DNA from: Euclidia mi
Taxonomy: Eukaryota > Arthropoda > Insecta > Lepidoptera > Erebidae
Direction of reading: 5' to 3'
DNA length: 64,000 bases
Assembly: GCA_944739405.2 (NCBI GenBank)
Contig: OX123205.2
Location: forward strand, 41,002,475-41,066,474
Part shown: one piece after another, positions 53,190 to 62,640 of the stretch
Layout of the letters: each line of letters starts with the position of its first letter
Position numbering within the stretch: the first letter of the stretch is position 1
Translations under genes and position numbers: made by a program
The notes under the pieces: generated by a model
The model's input: only the letters and a program-made list of their open reading frames with translations
Told to the model about the DNA's origin: nothing
Database searches by the model: none

Positions 53190-53824
53190 TTAGGGCTCCA
53201 GAGCCAGAAATTTCCTCACAATGCGTGCCGTTTGCAGAAGAACTGCCTTTTGCATCAAACTCTTGACCCAGCTGCCTAGTTTCAACCTCTCTAGATGGCG
53301 TTCGAGGGTTTTGGCTATAAGTCCATTAACGGACACAACTATCGGAACAATGATTGCTGAATCAATATCCCACATATCGACAATCTCGTGAGCCAAGTCC
53401 AAATATTTCTCTTGTTTGTCTTTTTCTGCTCTCACGAGATTCTCGTCATGTGGGATAGTAATGTCAACAATCATTGCGCGGCGCTCTGATCGATCTATAA
53501 TCACAATATCAGGCCTGTTGCAAACAACAGTCCTATCTGTGACAATAGATCGATCCCAGTACAATGTTGCATGACCATTCTCGAGAACTGGCTCAGGGCT
53601 GTACCTGTAATATGGCAACTCGACGTCTACAAGCCCGTATCGCAGAGCCAGTTGCTGATGTATGATCCTGGCTACTTGGTTGTGTCTGTGCAAGTACTCG
53701 CTATTAGCAAGACGAGAACAACCGGAGACTATATGCCTGAGGGACTCACCAGGTCGGTTGCAAGCTCGACACATATCTACTGTGCCGTCCCTCATGATAT
53801 ACCTCCGGTAATTTCTCGTCTTGA
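53190..53824 (-). pseudogene. C-terminal restriction-like endonuclease of an R2-type LINE
   Basis: A 201-residue frame (53190-53795), extended upstream in frame to about 53824. It shows a Cys/His zinc region (MCRACNRPGESLRHIVSGC) and then a PD-(D/E)xK-like endonuclease core: CNRPDIVIIDRSERRAMIVD, with ITIPHDENL and a lysine-rich stretch after it. This combination at the C-terminus marks LINEs with restriction-like endonucleases (R2/R4/CRE-like groups), which cut target DNA for reverse transcription. The RT part is missing, so it is 5' truncated. The last part (from LERHLERLKLGSW) is the family's normal end. Confidence 0.8.
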
Positions 53825-53918
53825 TAACTTATTATTATTATTATACAAAGTGTTGTCTGGTGTGGGAATCGAATCCACAACATTCGGCTCAGTGCCAAGC
53901 GGCAAGGCGGCCGCTTAA

Positions 53919-54290
53919 AGGTCAACGCTCATTAGAGCCACCCGGCACCCACTCCGCACGGCGTCCACGAGTGGACGTCGCGCGGTCAACCAGCGAACCG
54001 CGCGCCGTCAACGAGTGAACACCGCACGGTCAACGCGGCGACGAGCAGTCAACGCGCGGCAAGCATGCGAGCAGCGAGTTGCCACCGAGCCGGCCACGCG
54101 CGGACGGCGGGTGGACCACCCGCCGCCCGCGCGTGGACGGCTTACGACAGAGGCGATCCGGTGACGCAACGGAGTTGATGTAGTGAGCGCATACCCATAC
54201 AAATCCATATAAAGAATACTAACCGCACGAGGCGAGGCGGTGCGGAGTGGGTGCCGGGTGAGCCACCCGGCACCTTAATGAGCGTTGACC
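53919..54290. mobile_element. GC-rich MITE flanked by TTAA
   Basis: TTAA at 53915-53918 and 54291-54294; terminal repeats AGGTCAACGCTCATTA (left) and GGTCAACGCTCATTA (right, reversed), then both ends share CACCCGGCACCCACTCCGCA. It contains a nearly perfect 43-bp palindrome (54094-54136) and a second hairpin at 54250-54274. TTAA suggests a piggyBac-mobilised MITE. Minus-strand frame 54008-54208 is a shadow. Confidence 0.8.
54094..54136. repeat. 21-bp arm palindrome in the TTAA MITE
   Basis: Arms 54094-54114 and 54116-54136 with a single central base and one mismatch; all G+C-rich. Confidence 0.9.
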
Positions 54291-54532
54291 TTAAACCACT
54301 ACGCCAACCGTGCAGTCTTCTTCAACTTCTTTTCATTGCAATGTCACAACACTAGTTAAGGTTAAGAAGCGATGTGACGCGTTTTCCGCCCATCATTTTT
54401 ATTAAGCTATCTAATTCGGGGCTGCTTGCTACTCTGCATGAATATGCCTTACTGTGAGGATAGCAGCCTAGGGAAGGTATGAAGCCGAGTGTTTATATGT
54501 ATAGGTATTGTGTATAACAATTTGTATAAAAT

Positions 54533-54745
54533 AAAATTCTTGCATTAATCACGGACTGAAAGACAACGCTATTGTTCGCAAGAAGTTGAAATTTGGCATA
54601 AGTAGGTATGTGTTCGATGTTCCTCGGGGACCATAGGGGTGCTCTAAGGAGTGATTGCCTGAAATTCTCTCGGGATCAAGCAGAAACTGTTAATCAAAAT
54701 ACAATGTGTGAGTTGTAGCTGCGAGCATCCTTCACTTTTAAATAG
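54533..54745 (+). repeat. Family F short repeat
   Basis: ATTCTTGCATTAATCACGGA, GAAGTTGAAATTTGGCATAA, TGAAATTCTCTCGGGATC and GCTGCGAGCATCCTTC; no hairpin in the middle, unlike 6025-6215. Confidence 0.55.
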
Positions 54746-54849
54746 AACAGTAAGCACATAACTAGTTACGTAGATACCTGCTCAAGACATATGTACTTAT
54801 CTAAAATTACCAAACTCGCTAATCTTGTAGGTAATTCAAACTCTTGGTA

Positions 54850-56131
54850 CGAGGGTCAAACTGAAAGTTCTTAGAACTGGCCACTTAGAAACAATATAAT
54901 AAAAAAAATATTCTAAAATTTGAAAATAAAACTCTTTGCCAATATTACTGAGTATATATTTCATTCATTTGTCATTTTTTTTACGATTTGGCGGCAAATT
55001 GAAAATTGTCTGTGTCACGTCAACATGAATTTAACACGAGAAAATTTTCGTGCAATGATTTTTTATGACTTTCGATGTCATTTAAGTCAACAAGAAAGTT
55101 ATGATAGACTACGATTGGCCTTTCACGATGAAGCCCCATCTCGTGCGACTGTTTACAACTGGTTTAATGAGTTTAAACGTGGTCGCACTAATCTCACTGA
55201 TGATGTACGTGAGGGACGGCCTTCTACGGCGACGACTGAAAATAACATTTGTGTTATGCGGCGTATGATAGAGACTGACAAAAGAGTGACCTATCAGCAG
55301 ATTCGGACAAGCTTAGGCATCGGTATGAGTCAAGTGCACAAAATCCTCCACGAACATTTAGCGGTCAGGAAGCTTTGCGCCCGGTGGATACCTCATAATT
55401 TGACTAAGGCTCAAAAACTCCATCGTGTGGATTGGTGCCGTAAAATGATTGAAAGATTTAACGGAGGTGACTCAAATGCTGTGTTCGACATACTAACAGG
55501 TGACCAAAGCTGGATTTACTGTTATGATCCTGAAACCAAAAGACAATCTGCTCAGTGGGTGTTTCCTTTCGAGGAGTTGCCAACTAAAGTGAAGAGAGAT
55601 CGAAGTGCGGGAAAAAAAATGGTGGCCTCGTTCTTTGGAAGGATAGGTCATTTCGCAACAATTGTGTTAGAGGATCAAAAAACAGTTTCTGCAGAATGGT
55701 ACACTACCAATTGTTTGCCACTTGTCTTGTAAAAAGTTCGAGAGAAACGACCTCGCAGTAGGATCCTCCTTCACCACGACAACGCCTCGTCGCACACCGC
55801 CAAGCGAACGATCGACTATTTGGCGACATCAAACGTTGAATTACTGGGTCACCCGCCGTACAGCGCCTTGTGATTTTTATTTATTTCCAAAAATTAAAGA
55901 AAAACTTAAAGGAAAGCGGTTTATGAATGCTGAAGAAGCGGTGGCTGCGTATCGCGATGCCATTGAAGAGACCCCTAAGGACGAGTGGGCAAAGTGCTTT
56001 TCCCAGTGGTTCCATCGCATGCAGCGGTGTATTGACGTCAATGGACAATATTTTGAAAAGATATAATAAAACTAATAACTGGCTAATGTAATCAGTTTTT
56101 GATTTTCTAAGAACTTTCAGTTTGACCCTCG
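54850..56131 (+). mobile_element. mariner element, inactive
   Basis: Perfect-looking terminal repeats CGAGGGTCAAACTGAAAGTT (then CTTAGAA) at both ends, flanked by TA (54848-54849, 56132-56133), the mariner target. 1282 bp, the usual mariner size, with a transposase gene in plus orientation. The copy seems fairly young, since the ends are well kept. Confidence 0.95.
55025..56066 (+). pseudogene. mariner transposase, stop plus deletion
   Basis: Starts at ATG 55025 (MNLTRENFRAMIFYDF); the upstream part of the open frame is element UTR. Contains the HTH region (RATVYNWFNEFKRGRTNL, REGRPST), the linker WIPHNLTKAQKLHRVDWC, the first catalytic Asp in LTGDQSWIYCYD and the second in LLHHDNASSHTA. In frame TAA at 55730-55732 interrupts it. 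Near 55855-55870 a small deletion removes the S-P-D-L-A-P stretch with the third Asp of the D,D34D triad and shifts the frame; the normal end (DFYLFPKIKEKLKGKRF ... MQRCIDVNGQYF) is read in the third frame to 56066. The NGGDSNAVFDIL-type middle resembles moth (cecropia-type) mariners. It cannot make active transposase. Confidence 0.9.
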
Positions 56132-56133
56132 TA

Positions 56134-56574
56134 GGTATTTTCCGCTGTCGCTTATTGATTCAACTTACAAGATCGCTACCGCCAGTCACAATGTCATATC
56201 CCTGAACTAGCAACAACAATGAGAATGTATTAATTTATGCAAATTGCCTATTGATCGCACCCGAGCAATATCTGATTACGTTCTATTGCAATTATAATTA
56301 TATCAGGCGTTCGTAATAAACGAGATTTAGTGGTATTTGTTTGTTTTAATGAGGTTTGAACGTGAAGTGAGAAATTAACGTGATAGAAATTATGCAGAAT
56401 TTTTCTTGTTGGATTTAGGCCCCGTTTTATACCTGTAGATAGGCATTATCTCCCAGATAAATTGAACATTAGAATGAAACTATATGGAACCCTTATAGTT
56501 TCTAAAATACTCTGTTAGTAATTGAGTTTAAATTTATTTTCAGGTAGATATGCAATTAGTTTGCAATGTTACAA
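56134..56574. other. No gene seen
   Basis: AT-rich. Confidence 0.4.
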
Positions 56575-56635
56575 TTTTTGGGAGAGGGCTATGTCCAGCA
56601 GTGTACGTGACTAGTGACTGATATGATGACTATCT
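56575..56635 (+). repeat. LINE 3' tail scrap
   Basis: GGGAGAGGGCTATGTCCAGC then AGTG and TGATATGATGAC; same tail type as at 36050. Confidence 0.4.
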
Positions 56636-56831
56636 CTGGACAACTTATTTATGGTCAATTGTCCAACATTTCACCACGTTTAATCTGTTTTACACCGTAT
56701 AATTTCTACTTATTACCTATTCCATAAGCCAAACTAACGATATTAGTTTGCGTTTGCCACACTGTGTGTGTTGTAGTACTAAATCCAACCTGTCTGGTAG
56801 TGGCGAATGTTATTGAATAACATAACATAAA

Positions 56832-56945
56832 ATAACTTCACGCCTTTCATCCCCGAAGGGGTAGGCAGAAGTGTATACACACCCACATTTCGCCAGTTAC
56901 GATTAGGTCCCAATGTAATAGGGGGCGAGCCTATTGCCATCTACC
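56832..56945 (-). repeat. SINE family C, tail half
   Basis: TTCACGCCTTTCATCCCCGA and GGGGCGAGCCTATTGCC blocks; the tRNA-like head is missing. Confidence 0.7.
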
Positions 56946-57079
56946 ATATGTTATTGCAAGCCAACACAAATAAATTATACAGCTGAATACATGATAAATA
57001 ATAAGCAGTTCAGCATAGGCAGTTAACCACTTTTCATACTCCACCAGACCCTCAGCCAGAACTCTATCCCAAACTAAAC

Positions 57080-57250
57080 ACCGTACAATGACTTTCCGTG
57101 GCTCTTTTAGATATTTAGGTACAAAATGCTGGAACAATTTGCTTCCTCCGATAAGGGACCTGAAAACAAAAGCATCATTTAAAAAGAACCTCAAGAGCTA
57201 TTTACTCTCTCAACAGAAACTACAGCTACAAGATACTACTGCTTACCTGT
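57080..57250 (+). pseudogene. Jockey-type LINE C-terminal fragment
   Basis: Plus-strand frame reads FRYLGTKCWNNLLPPIRDLK then KASFKKNLKSYLL, the well-known end of jockey/CR1-type ORF2 proteins (W-N-x-L-P-x2-I-R, F-K-x2-L-K-x-Y-L-L). A minus-strand frame over the same DNA (56931-57194) is a shadow. Confidence 0.65.
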
Positions 57251-57834
57251 GAGGATATAGCCCTAGTAACATTATTCTGGGTTGCTTACAGCATATTAGT
57301 ATCTCTGCTTCGAGGTCAGGTTGGGTACTTGCAGGAACTCCTGAAAAATTTAACATTAAACCAAAATAAGTAATGTCATATTATCCTCTATGAGCAAATA
57401 TGTAAATTATATGTGGAAACTTAGTAAACAGGCATACCTACCTGCTATTTATGTGTTCCCTTGTTACTTGTAAAACACATGTTTTGAAGGTGATCCTGCC
57501 GTTTTGCCGAAAAGATTTTGACAAAATTTCATTACTCAAACAAATTTTAGCAACCTTTTTTATACCATTGCAATATTTCGAATGATTTTAGTACGCAAAT
57601 TCTCAATTCATTTGGTCAAGTTTTTACTTAACAAAATATTACTAAGTATAATGTCGTTATGGCATTTGGTCTTTTATCAAATGATTTATTACAGCAAACA
57701 ACCTTCAGACAATAAACGTTTGGTGATATTAGTTTATTTATGGAAGTAGTTAGAGTAGGTTAATTATAAAAAAATGGTTAAGTTAGGTTAGGTTAGAACT
57801 GTGACCTCCTAAGCACGAATCGAGCGAGCGAAGC
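57251..57834. other. No gene seen
   Basis: AT-rich; possibly LINE 3' UTR in its first part. Confidence 0.35.
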
Positions 57835-58690
57835 GAGCGGTGCCGCGGCAGCGGCCGGCGAGTGCCAGAAACAGAGGTAATTTGTTGAAGAATTGTATAC
57901 CGAGTCCCGCAAATGAGTTATGAACTTTATGTAGACGGTAGTTAGTGCCCACTAGTTTTTGCTTATTCCTTGTGTTCACTTTGTGCAAGTCACTATTTTT
58001 ACGGTAAAGAGTTAAGTTTTCCTTAACGTACATTAAGTTAGCAAATATATACTGCGATGCAACTGTAAATATTTCTACTTCTTTAAATTTATCTCGTAAA
58101 GAATCTCTAGCACCTAACTTATATATTGCACGTATGGCCCTCTTTTGAATAACAAAAATTGTCTGAATATCGGCCGCCGTACCCCATAATAGTATCCCGT
58201 AAGACATTACGCTGTGAAAGTAACTAAAGTAAACTAGTCTAGCAGTATCTACGTCTGTGAATTGGCGAACTTTCCTAACTGCAAATACTGCAGAACTAAG
58301 TTTGACTGCCAGACAGGATATTTGGGCGGCCCACTGATGCTTACAATCTAAAGTTAAACCTAAAAATACAGTTGAATCAACTAGGTTAATTGTTTCGTTA
58401 TTTAAAATTATATTAGTAAGAACATTTTTGACCTTCGGCAAACTGAATTTCACACATTTTGTTTTGCCAGAGTTGAGTAGCAAATTATTTGTCGTTAACC
58501 AATGTAGTACTTGCGCAAGAGAATCAAATACGCTGTCAATGTTACTTGTATTACGATCAACTATAAAAATAAGTGAAGTATCGTCAGCAAAAAGAACAAT
58601 ATCACATAGATTTCTAACAAAGAATGGCAAGTCATTAATATATATTAAATAAAGAAACGGGCCAAGAATAGAGCCCTGTATAATTATTGA
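57835..58690 (-). pseudogene. Jockey/CR1-like LINE reverse transcriptase fragment
   Basis: Minus-strand frame with the RT blocks QGSILGPFLYLIYINDLP, the catalytic box in VLFADDTSL (FADD), LLLNSGKTKCVKFS, and then FLGLTLDCKHQWAAQI, YGILLWGTAADI and IQKRAIRAIY. It begins exactly at the QGSILGP block (a 5' truncation at 58690) and loses its C-terminus near 57850, where GC-rich foreign DNA (CGAGCGAGCGAAGCGAGCGG) is joined. A different family from 1444-2574, as shown by FADD instead of YADD and other blocks. Confidence 0.85.
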
Positions 58691-59672
58691 TATTGCGTAA
58701 AAACTGTTATTCCAACTGAAATATGTGACTAAATAAAAAATGTTAAAAGTACTAGTTGGTAAACAAGTTATAGTTTGAACGTTCATTTCCCAAACATCAG
58801 GTTTGTTTTACAATTTTTTGTGAATAGATTTTTTGCTAAGTAATAATTTGGCAAATGAAATTATGCGAAAATTTTTTTGGGAAGTGGAAATTTGTCAAAT
58901 TCCTTTCGGTCAAACAAGGGAGACTCGTTTTGAAGGTGTACTTAAGTAAGTAGGTATTCATAAATAGTTGTACATGTTCCATATATAATGGTACGTAGAT
59001 TCTAGGAAGATAGCCATCACGTTTCGGTGGCCTTTTGACATAACACGTGGCGGCTCTGAAAATCAGTACTGTGATTGGAACTATGGCGTCCATACGAGTT
59101 CGTAGCAGTGTTTGCTGAGTGTCAGCCCGAATTGCGGCACGCGGTGTATAATGCTCATGTGGTTACTATTGTTTAAGTTAATTGTTTTGTTCAAAAGTAA
59201 ACTAATAATTATACATTGTTCAGTCTCTGGTGTAGATAGGTACACGTGGCGAGTCGTGTGGTGTCACGTATCACATAAATGTCAACTAACTCGACTCCGT
59301 TTGTGACAGTTGACAAGACATGCCAAGTGTCATTATGGCAACAAGTTGCCAAATAGGCTCTTAGTCTTTTGAGTTCGTGTATTCGTTGGTGTATATTGAC
59401 TTCGCCACAATGTGTTTTTAGTGTGGTTCTTTTTTGTTATTTAGAATAAGTAAAATTAAGGAGTACTGTGCAGCGTGCTTGCAATAAAGATATATTTTCT
59501 TTCTTTCTTTATTTCTTATATGTGGATTTTAGAATTACTTGCGCGGCCTAAAAGATAGAGACGTTGTAAATAAATCATGTAGTTTATTGGCTAACGATTT
59601 CCCTTACGTTACAAGAGCCCAGACCTTAAAAAATAAATATAGACAAACGAACTATCCACCCCTACGTCGCAA
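58691..59672. other. No confirmed gene
   Basis: Contains one short frame with a signal-peptide-like start (ATG 59151, MLMWLLLFKLIVLF) but no domain. An AATAAA followed by TTTCTTTCTTTC at 59485-59515 resembles a LINE tail. Confidence 0.35.
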
Positions 59673-59986
59673 GTTTTTTTTTTATGTTTATAGGCGGCAA
59701 ACGAGCAGGCGGATTGCCTGATGGTAAGCAATTACCGCCGCCCATGAACACAAGCAACACCACAGGAGTCACAAGTGCGTTGCCGCCCCTTAGAGTTGGG
59801 AAAAGGGATAGGATGAGGAGTGGTATGAGGGAGAAGGAATAGTGGATAGGGCCTCCGGCACTCTCACTCACCGAACGAAACGCAACAGCTTAGGTACCGT
59901 TACTCTACGTCCATTTTCTGTGAGAGGGTAGTACTTCCCCGGTCGAGCCGACCCATTCATGCTGAAATCAGCAAGGCTCTACTACC
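59673..59986 (+). repeat. Family E repeat, full copy
   Basis: Nearly the same as 38450-38763, from the T-run through ATAGGCGGCAAACGAGCAGG to AATCAGCAAGGCTCTACTAC. Confidence 0.85.
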
Positions 59987-60179
59987 TATAAATTTATATT
60001 CTATCTAATTATTATTATCTAAAATTAATGGTAATTAATTATTAATCCTTTCATTCAATTACGTTTATACAATGCAGATTTTAAAAGCGAAAACAGATGA
60101 TTACTTAAGCTGATGAATTTGCTTGTTTTAAATTTCAAACCCACGAGACGCGCAATTGACTTTCGAAGTTTTATATTTT

Positions 60180-60388
60180 ATAGTCTCACGCCTGTATCCC
60201 CGAAGGGGTAGGCAGAGGTGTAAATATTACACCCACATTTCGCCATGAATTGTTAGGTCCCCCGTAATAGGGGGCCTATTGCCGTTACCGGGCACATCAC
60301 CAGACTCCGGGCTGCTACTGAGTATTCGGACCCGGGACCTCCGATCAGCAGCCGCATACGCTATCCACTGGGACTGGACCACGGAGGC
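60180..60388 (-). repeat. SINE family C, shortened
   Basis: TCACGCCTGTATCCCCGAAG, AGGTCCCCCGTAATAGGGGG, then GGACCCGGGACCTCC near the B box and a tRNA-like end. Confidence 0.7.
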
Positions 60389-60477
60389 ACTTTCGAAGTT
60401 GAGTGCGTATTAAATTGTTGATCTGACATCGTCTGAATTTCTGATGGTCGCGGGTCGTCATAGGTAATCAGCACCCT

Positions 60478-60690
60478 TGAACATACTGATACAGGTATAA
60501 ACCATGGAATATCGCTATTTCTATGATTGCAGAGGTAATCACTAAGTCACAGATAATATAATACTATACTAGACTAAGTCAAAAAGCTAATATTCTGTCA
60601 AATCTGGTTAGACCAGTAAGCGAACGTCGGGCTCCGAGAAGAAAATCTCTGGTGCAACCGGAATAACGCTAGGCCGATGATGATGATGTC
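60478..60690 (+). repeat. SINE family B, rearranged tail
   Basis: ACCATGGAATATCGCTATTT, AAGCTAATATTCTGTCAAAT and GGAATAACGCTAGGCC blocks with foreign insertions between them; ends in a GATGATGATG run. Confidence 0.55.
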
Positions 60691-60726
60691 AGAAAGCTCA
60701 GCAGCTCTTTCTCGGTTCCTATTTTA

Positions 60727-60795
60727 TAGGGAGGTCATCATCAGCCCTGTATATAAACTGTCCCACTCTTGGTCATTTATGAAAAGGGTTAGGTC
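60727..60795 (-). repeat. SINE family A tail scrap
   Basis: CATCATCAGCCCTGTATATA then AACTGTCCCACTCTTGG and GAAAAGGGTTAGG. Confidence 0.5.
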
Positions 60796-60831
60796 ATATA
60801 GGAATTAAAATTTTCGTACTCATTACATAAT

Positions 60832-61369
60832 ATACAGGGTGTCACAAGACCCATCACCAAGCCGAAGTCTACTCGTTTTGCACATCATGCCAAGTCATAC
60901 TACGCGAAAATAATACCTGGGAACAAAAAAACATTTTAAGCTTAAAAAAATTTACAACTTTTATTACCGGCAATGTATAGCGCGCGCTTGCAGACATCGT
61001 ACCTACACCGGCCGTATCTACCTACACCGTGCGCCGCGGTGGCGGCAGTTTATGATCACATTCACATGGTCGGCCGAGGGGAATGACCTCGCAGCTGATT
61101 GAAGGTACGCATACACTACGCGGGAACTTGAAAGCCGTTTATTTTAGGGAAATATTGAAAATGTTGTTTATGTTTATTTGGCAGAAAGTGTACATTTATC
61201 ATTCTAAACACGATTTTGGAATAATTCGAAAAAAAAATTCGTGACTTTGAGCCTCAATATCTCCTGAACCAGTAATTTCCCAGGTATGGTGCCGAAGTAA
61301 AAAATTATCGTAATAATTGGTACTATATGGGGTTTCAGTTTTCGTTAAGGGTCTTTTTACAGCCTGTAT
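60832..61369. mobile_element. Small TIR element (ATACAGGGTGT ends), copy 2
   Basis: Starts ATACAGGGTGTCACAAGACC, which is the reverse complement of the right end of copy 1 (2784-3186); the other end reads GGGTCTTTTTACAGCCTGTAT. 538 bp, longer than copy 1 because of a GC-rich middle (60970-61090). No clear target duplication. Confidence 0.8.
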
Positions 61370-61370
61370 A

Positions 61371-61425
61371 TGTGGTATATATCTCATTGGAAATGTAAAC
61401 ATTTTCCAAGGAGATATATACCACA
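61371..61425. repeat. 25/26-bp hairpin beside the TIR element
   Basis: Left arm 61371-61395, loop TAAA, right arm 61400-61425; one mismatch and one 1-bp gap. It begins 2 bp after the end of the TIR element. Confidence 0.85.
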
Positions 61426-61924
61426 CTTATTTCTTTTGAAATTTAAAATTACTTAAGTAATATATTATTATTTTTTTAGACATTCTTAAATTGACATTCA
61501 ATAATATTTTTTTATATTAATTTTTATTATTTTTACATATTGTTTACAACATGTATTTTACCATAAATTAACATGTAAAGTTGTGAGTACGATGTGGGCA
61601 TTATTAAACATTTAAACAAATAGTTGTGAAAAAATTATATTTAACTTGAAGTATGGATTAGTTACAGTGAAAATACGTGAAAATCAACAATCTACGATTG
61701 TTATTAAATATCTAGGAACATACAAAACCAAAACAACAGTCTTTGGGTTGTTTTAAGTGTAGCCATGTTTTTTGCTGTTAAGCAATTAAAATAATAAAAA
61801 AAAAAACAAAATTAGACTTATTTTTATTGAATTCTAAGATATGAGGAACTCAAAAAATTAAAACATCACTTCAAACAACAAATAACAAAAATTCTGACAA
61901 CTGGTGTTTACGCTTAATTATTGA
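61426..61924. other. No gene seen
   Basis: Very AT-rich; probably includes the unlocated left part of the piggyBac remnant. Confidence 0.35.
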
Positions 61925-62324
61925 CAGTATTTTCTGTGAGAACATTGTAAGCGCACTGGCTTGTTGTATGGGATACAAATGTGGGTTTTTATTTTATGCT
62001 TCTTTACAGAACAAATTCTACATGCATTTCCTGTCCTTTTCATGAGTGGTAGTGACTGGTCATCTACTCTTATCATATCACCTATTGTACATACATATTT
62101 TATAGCGTAGTTATGGACGTGTAGCCTGACAGACTACATGTGAATTTTAAATAAAGATTACTCACGTGTTTTTCATCGAATGACGCAACCTTGTCCTATA
62201 CTGATCGTTTTGTTACTAAAACTGAAGCTACTGAGAAGCTCAGGTATATGGGAAGTAAAGGAAATTCACGAAACTTAGAAACCAACATTTTTCGGAGCCT
62301 GTGAGCCTACACGTCCATACTTAA
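61925..62324 (-). pseudogene. piggyBac C-terminal zinc-finger remnant with TTAA end
   Basis: Minus-strand frame around 61925-62080 reads MIRVDDQSLPLMKRTGNACR then ICSVKKHKIKTHI and NKPV, which matches the Cys-rich C-terminus of piggyBac transposases (C-x2-C ... K-T-x-x-x-C-x2-C-x-K-P-x-C), with two cysteines lost. The right end has TTAA (62321-62324) preceded by GTATGGACGTGTAGG in reverse orientation, and an inverted relative GTTATGGACGTGTAGCC at 62110. Most of the transposase is missing between the end and this block; an internally deleted copy. The left end was not found. Confidence 0.55.
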
Positions 62325-62337
62325 AGGTTAACTCACA

Positions 62338-62640
62338 ATAACCTAGTGGCGAGTCCAACAGACTGCTGCGCAGAGGATCTCAGGTTTGAATCTACGGTGC
62401 ACACCACATCATTTTTCGAAGGTACATGTGTATTATATTGTTCATTATCGCTCGCTAAACGGTGAAAGAAAACATCGTGAAGAACCTTGTCTGATAGTTC
62501 TCCTTAATATTCTCGACAAACAAGTCAAGTCTGCCAACTCGTACTTAGCCAGCATGGTGGACTATGGCCGTACCCTTATCATGGTGTGAAGAGACCCGTG
62601 CCCAGCAGTGGGACAATGCATATGGGTTGATGATGATGAA
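62338..62640 (+). repeat. SINE family A, near full length
   Basis: Head partly lost (ATAACCTAGTGGCGAGTCC), then CAGAGGATCTCAGGTTTGAA (B-box region), TTATCGCTCGC, GGTGAAAGAAAACATCGTGA, GGTGGACTATGGCCGTACCC, GACCCGTGCCCAGCAGTGGG and a TGATGATGATG end. Confidence 0.8.

Larger units (their letters stand above)
53850..54318 (-). repeat. SINE family D, split by a MITE
   Basis: Right part 54295-54318 (head: GACTGCACGGTTGGCGTAGT on the minus strand) and left part 53850-53914 (B box to body) flank a 372-bp insert. Compare the unbroken copy at 30922-31141. Confidence 0.85.

Noticed and set aside
54008..54208. Arg-rich frame in the TTAA MITE
   Set aside because: Product of palindromic GC-rich DNA; no start context or domain.
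59112..59306. Secreted peptide gene with signal-peptide-like start
   Set aside because: Only a hydrophobic stretch; no cleavage context, domain or convincing splice donor.
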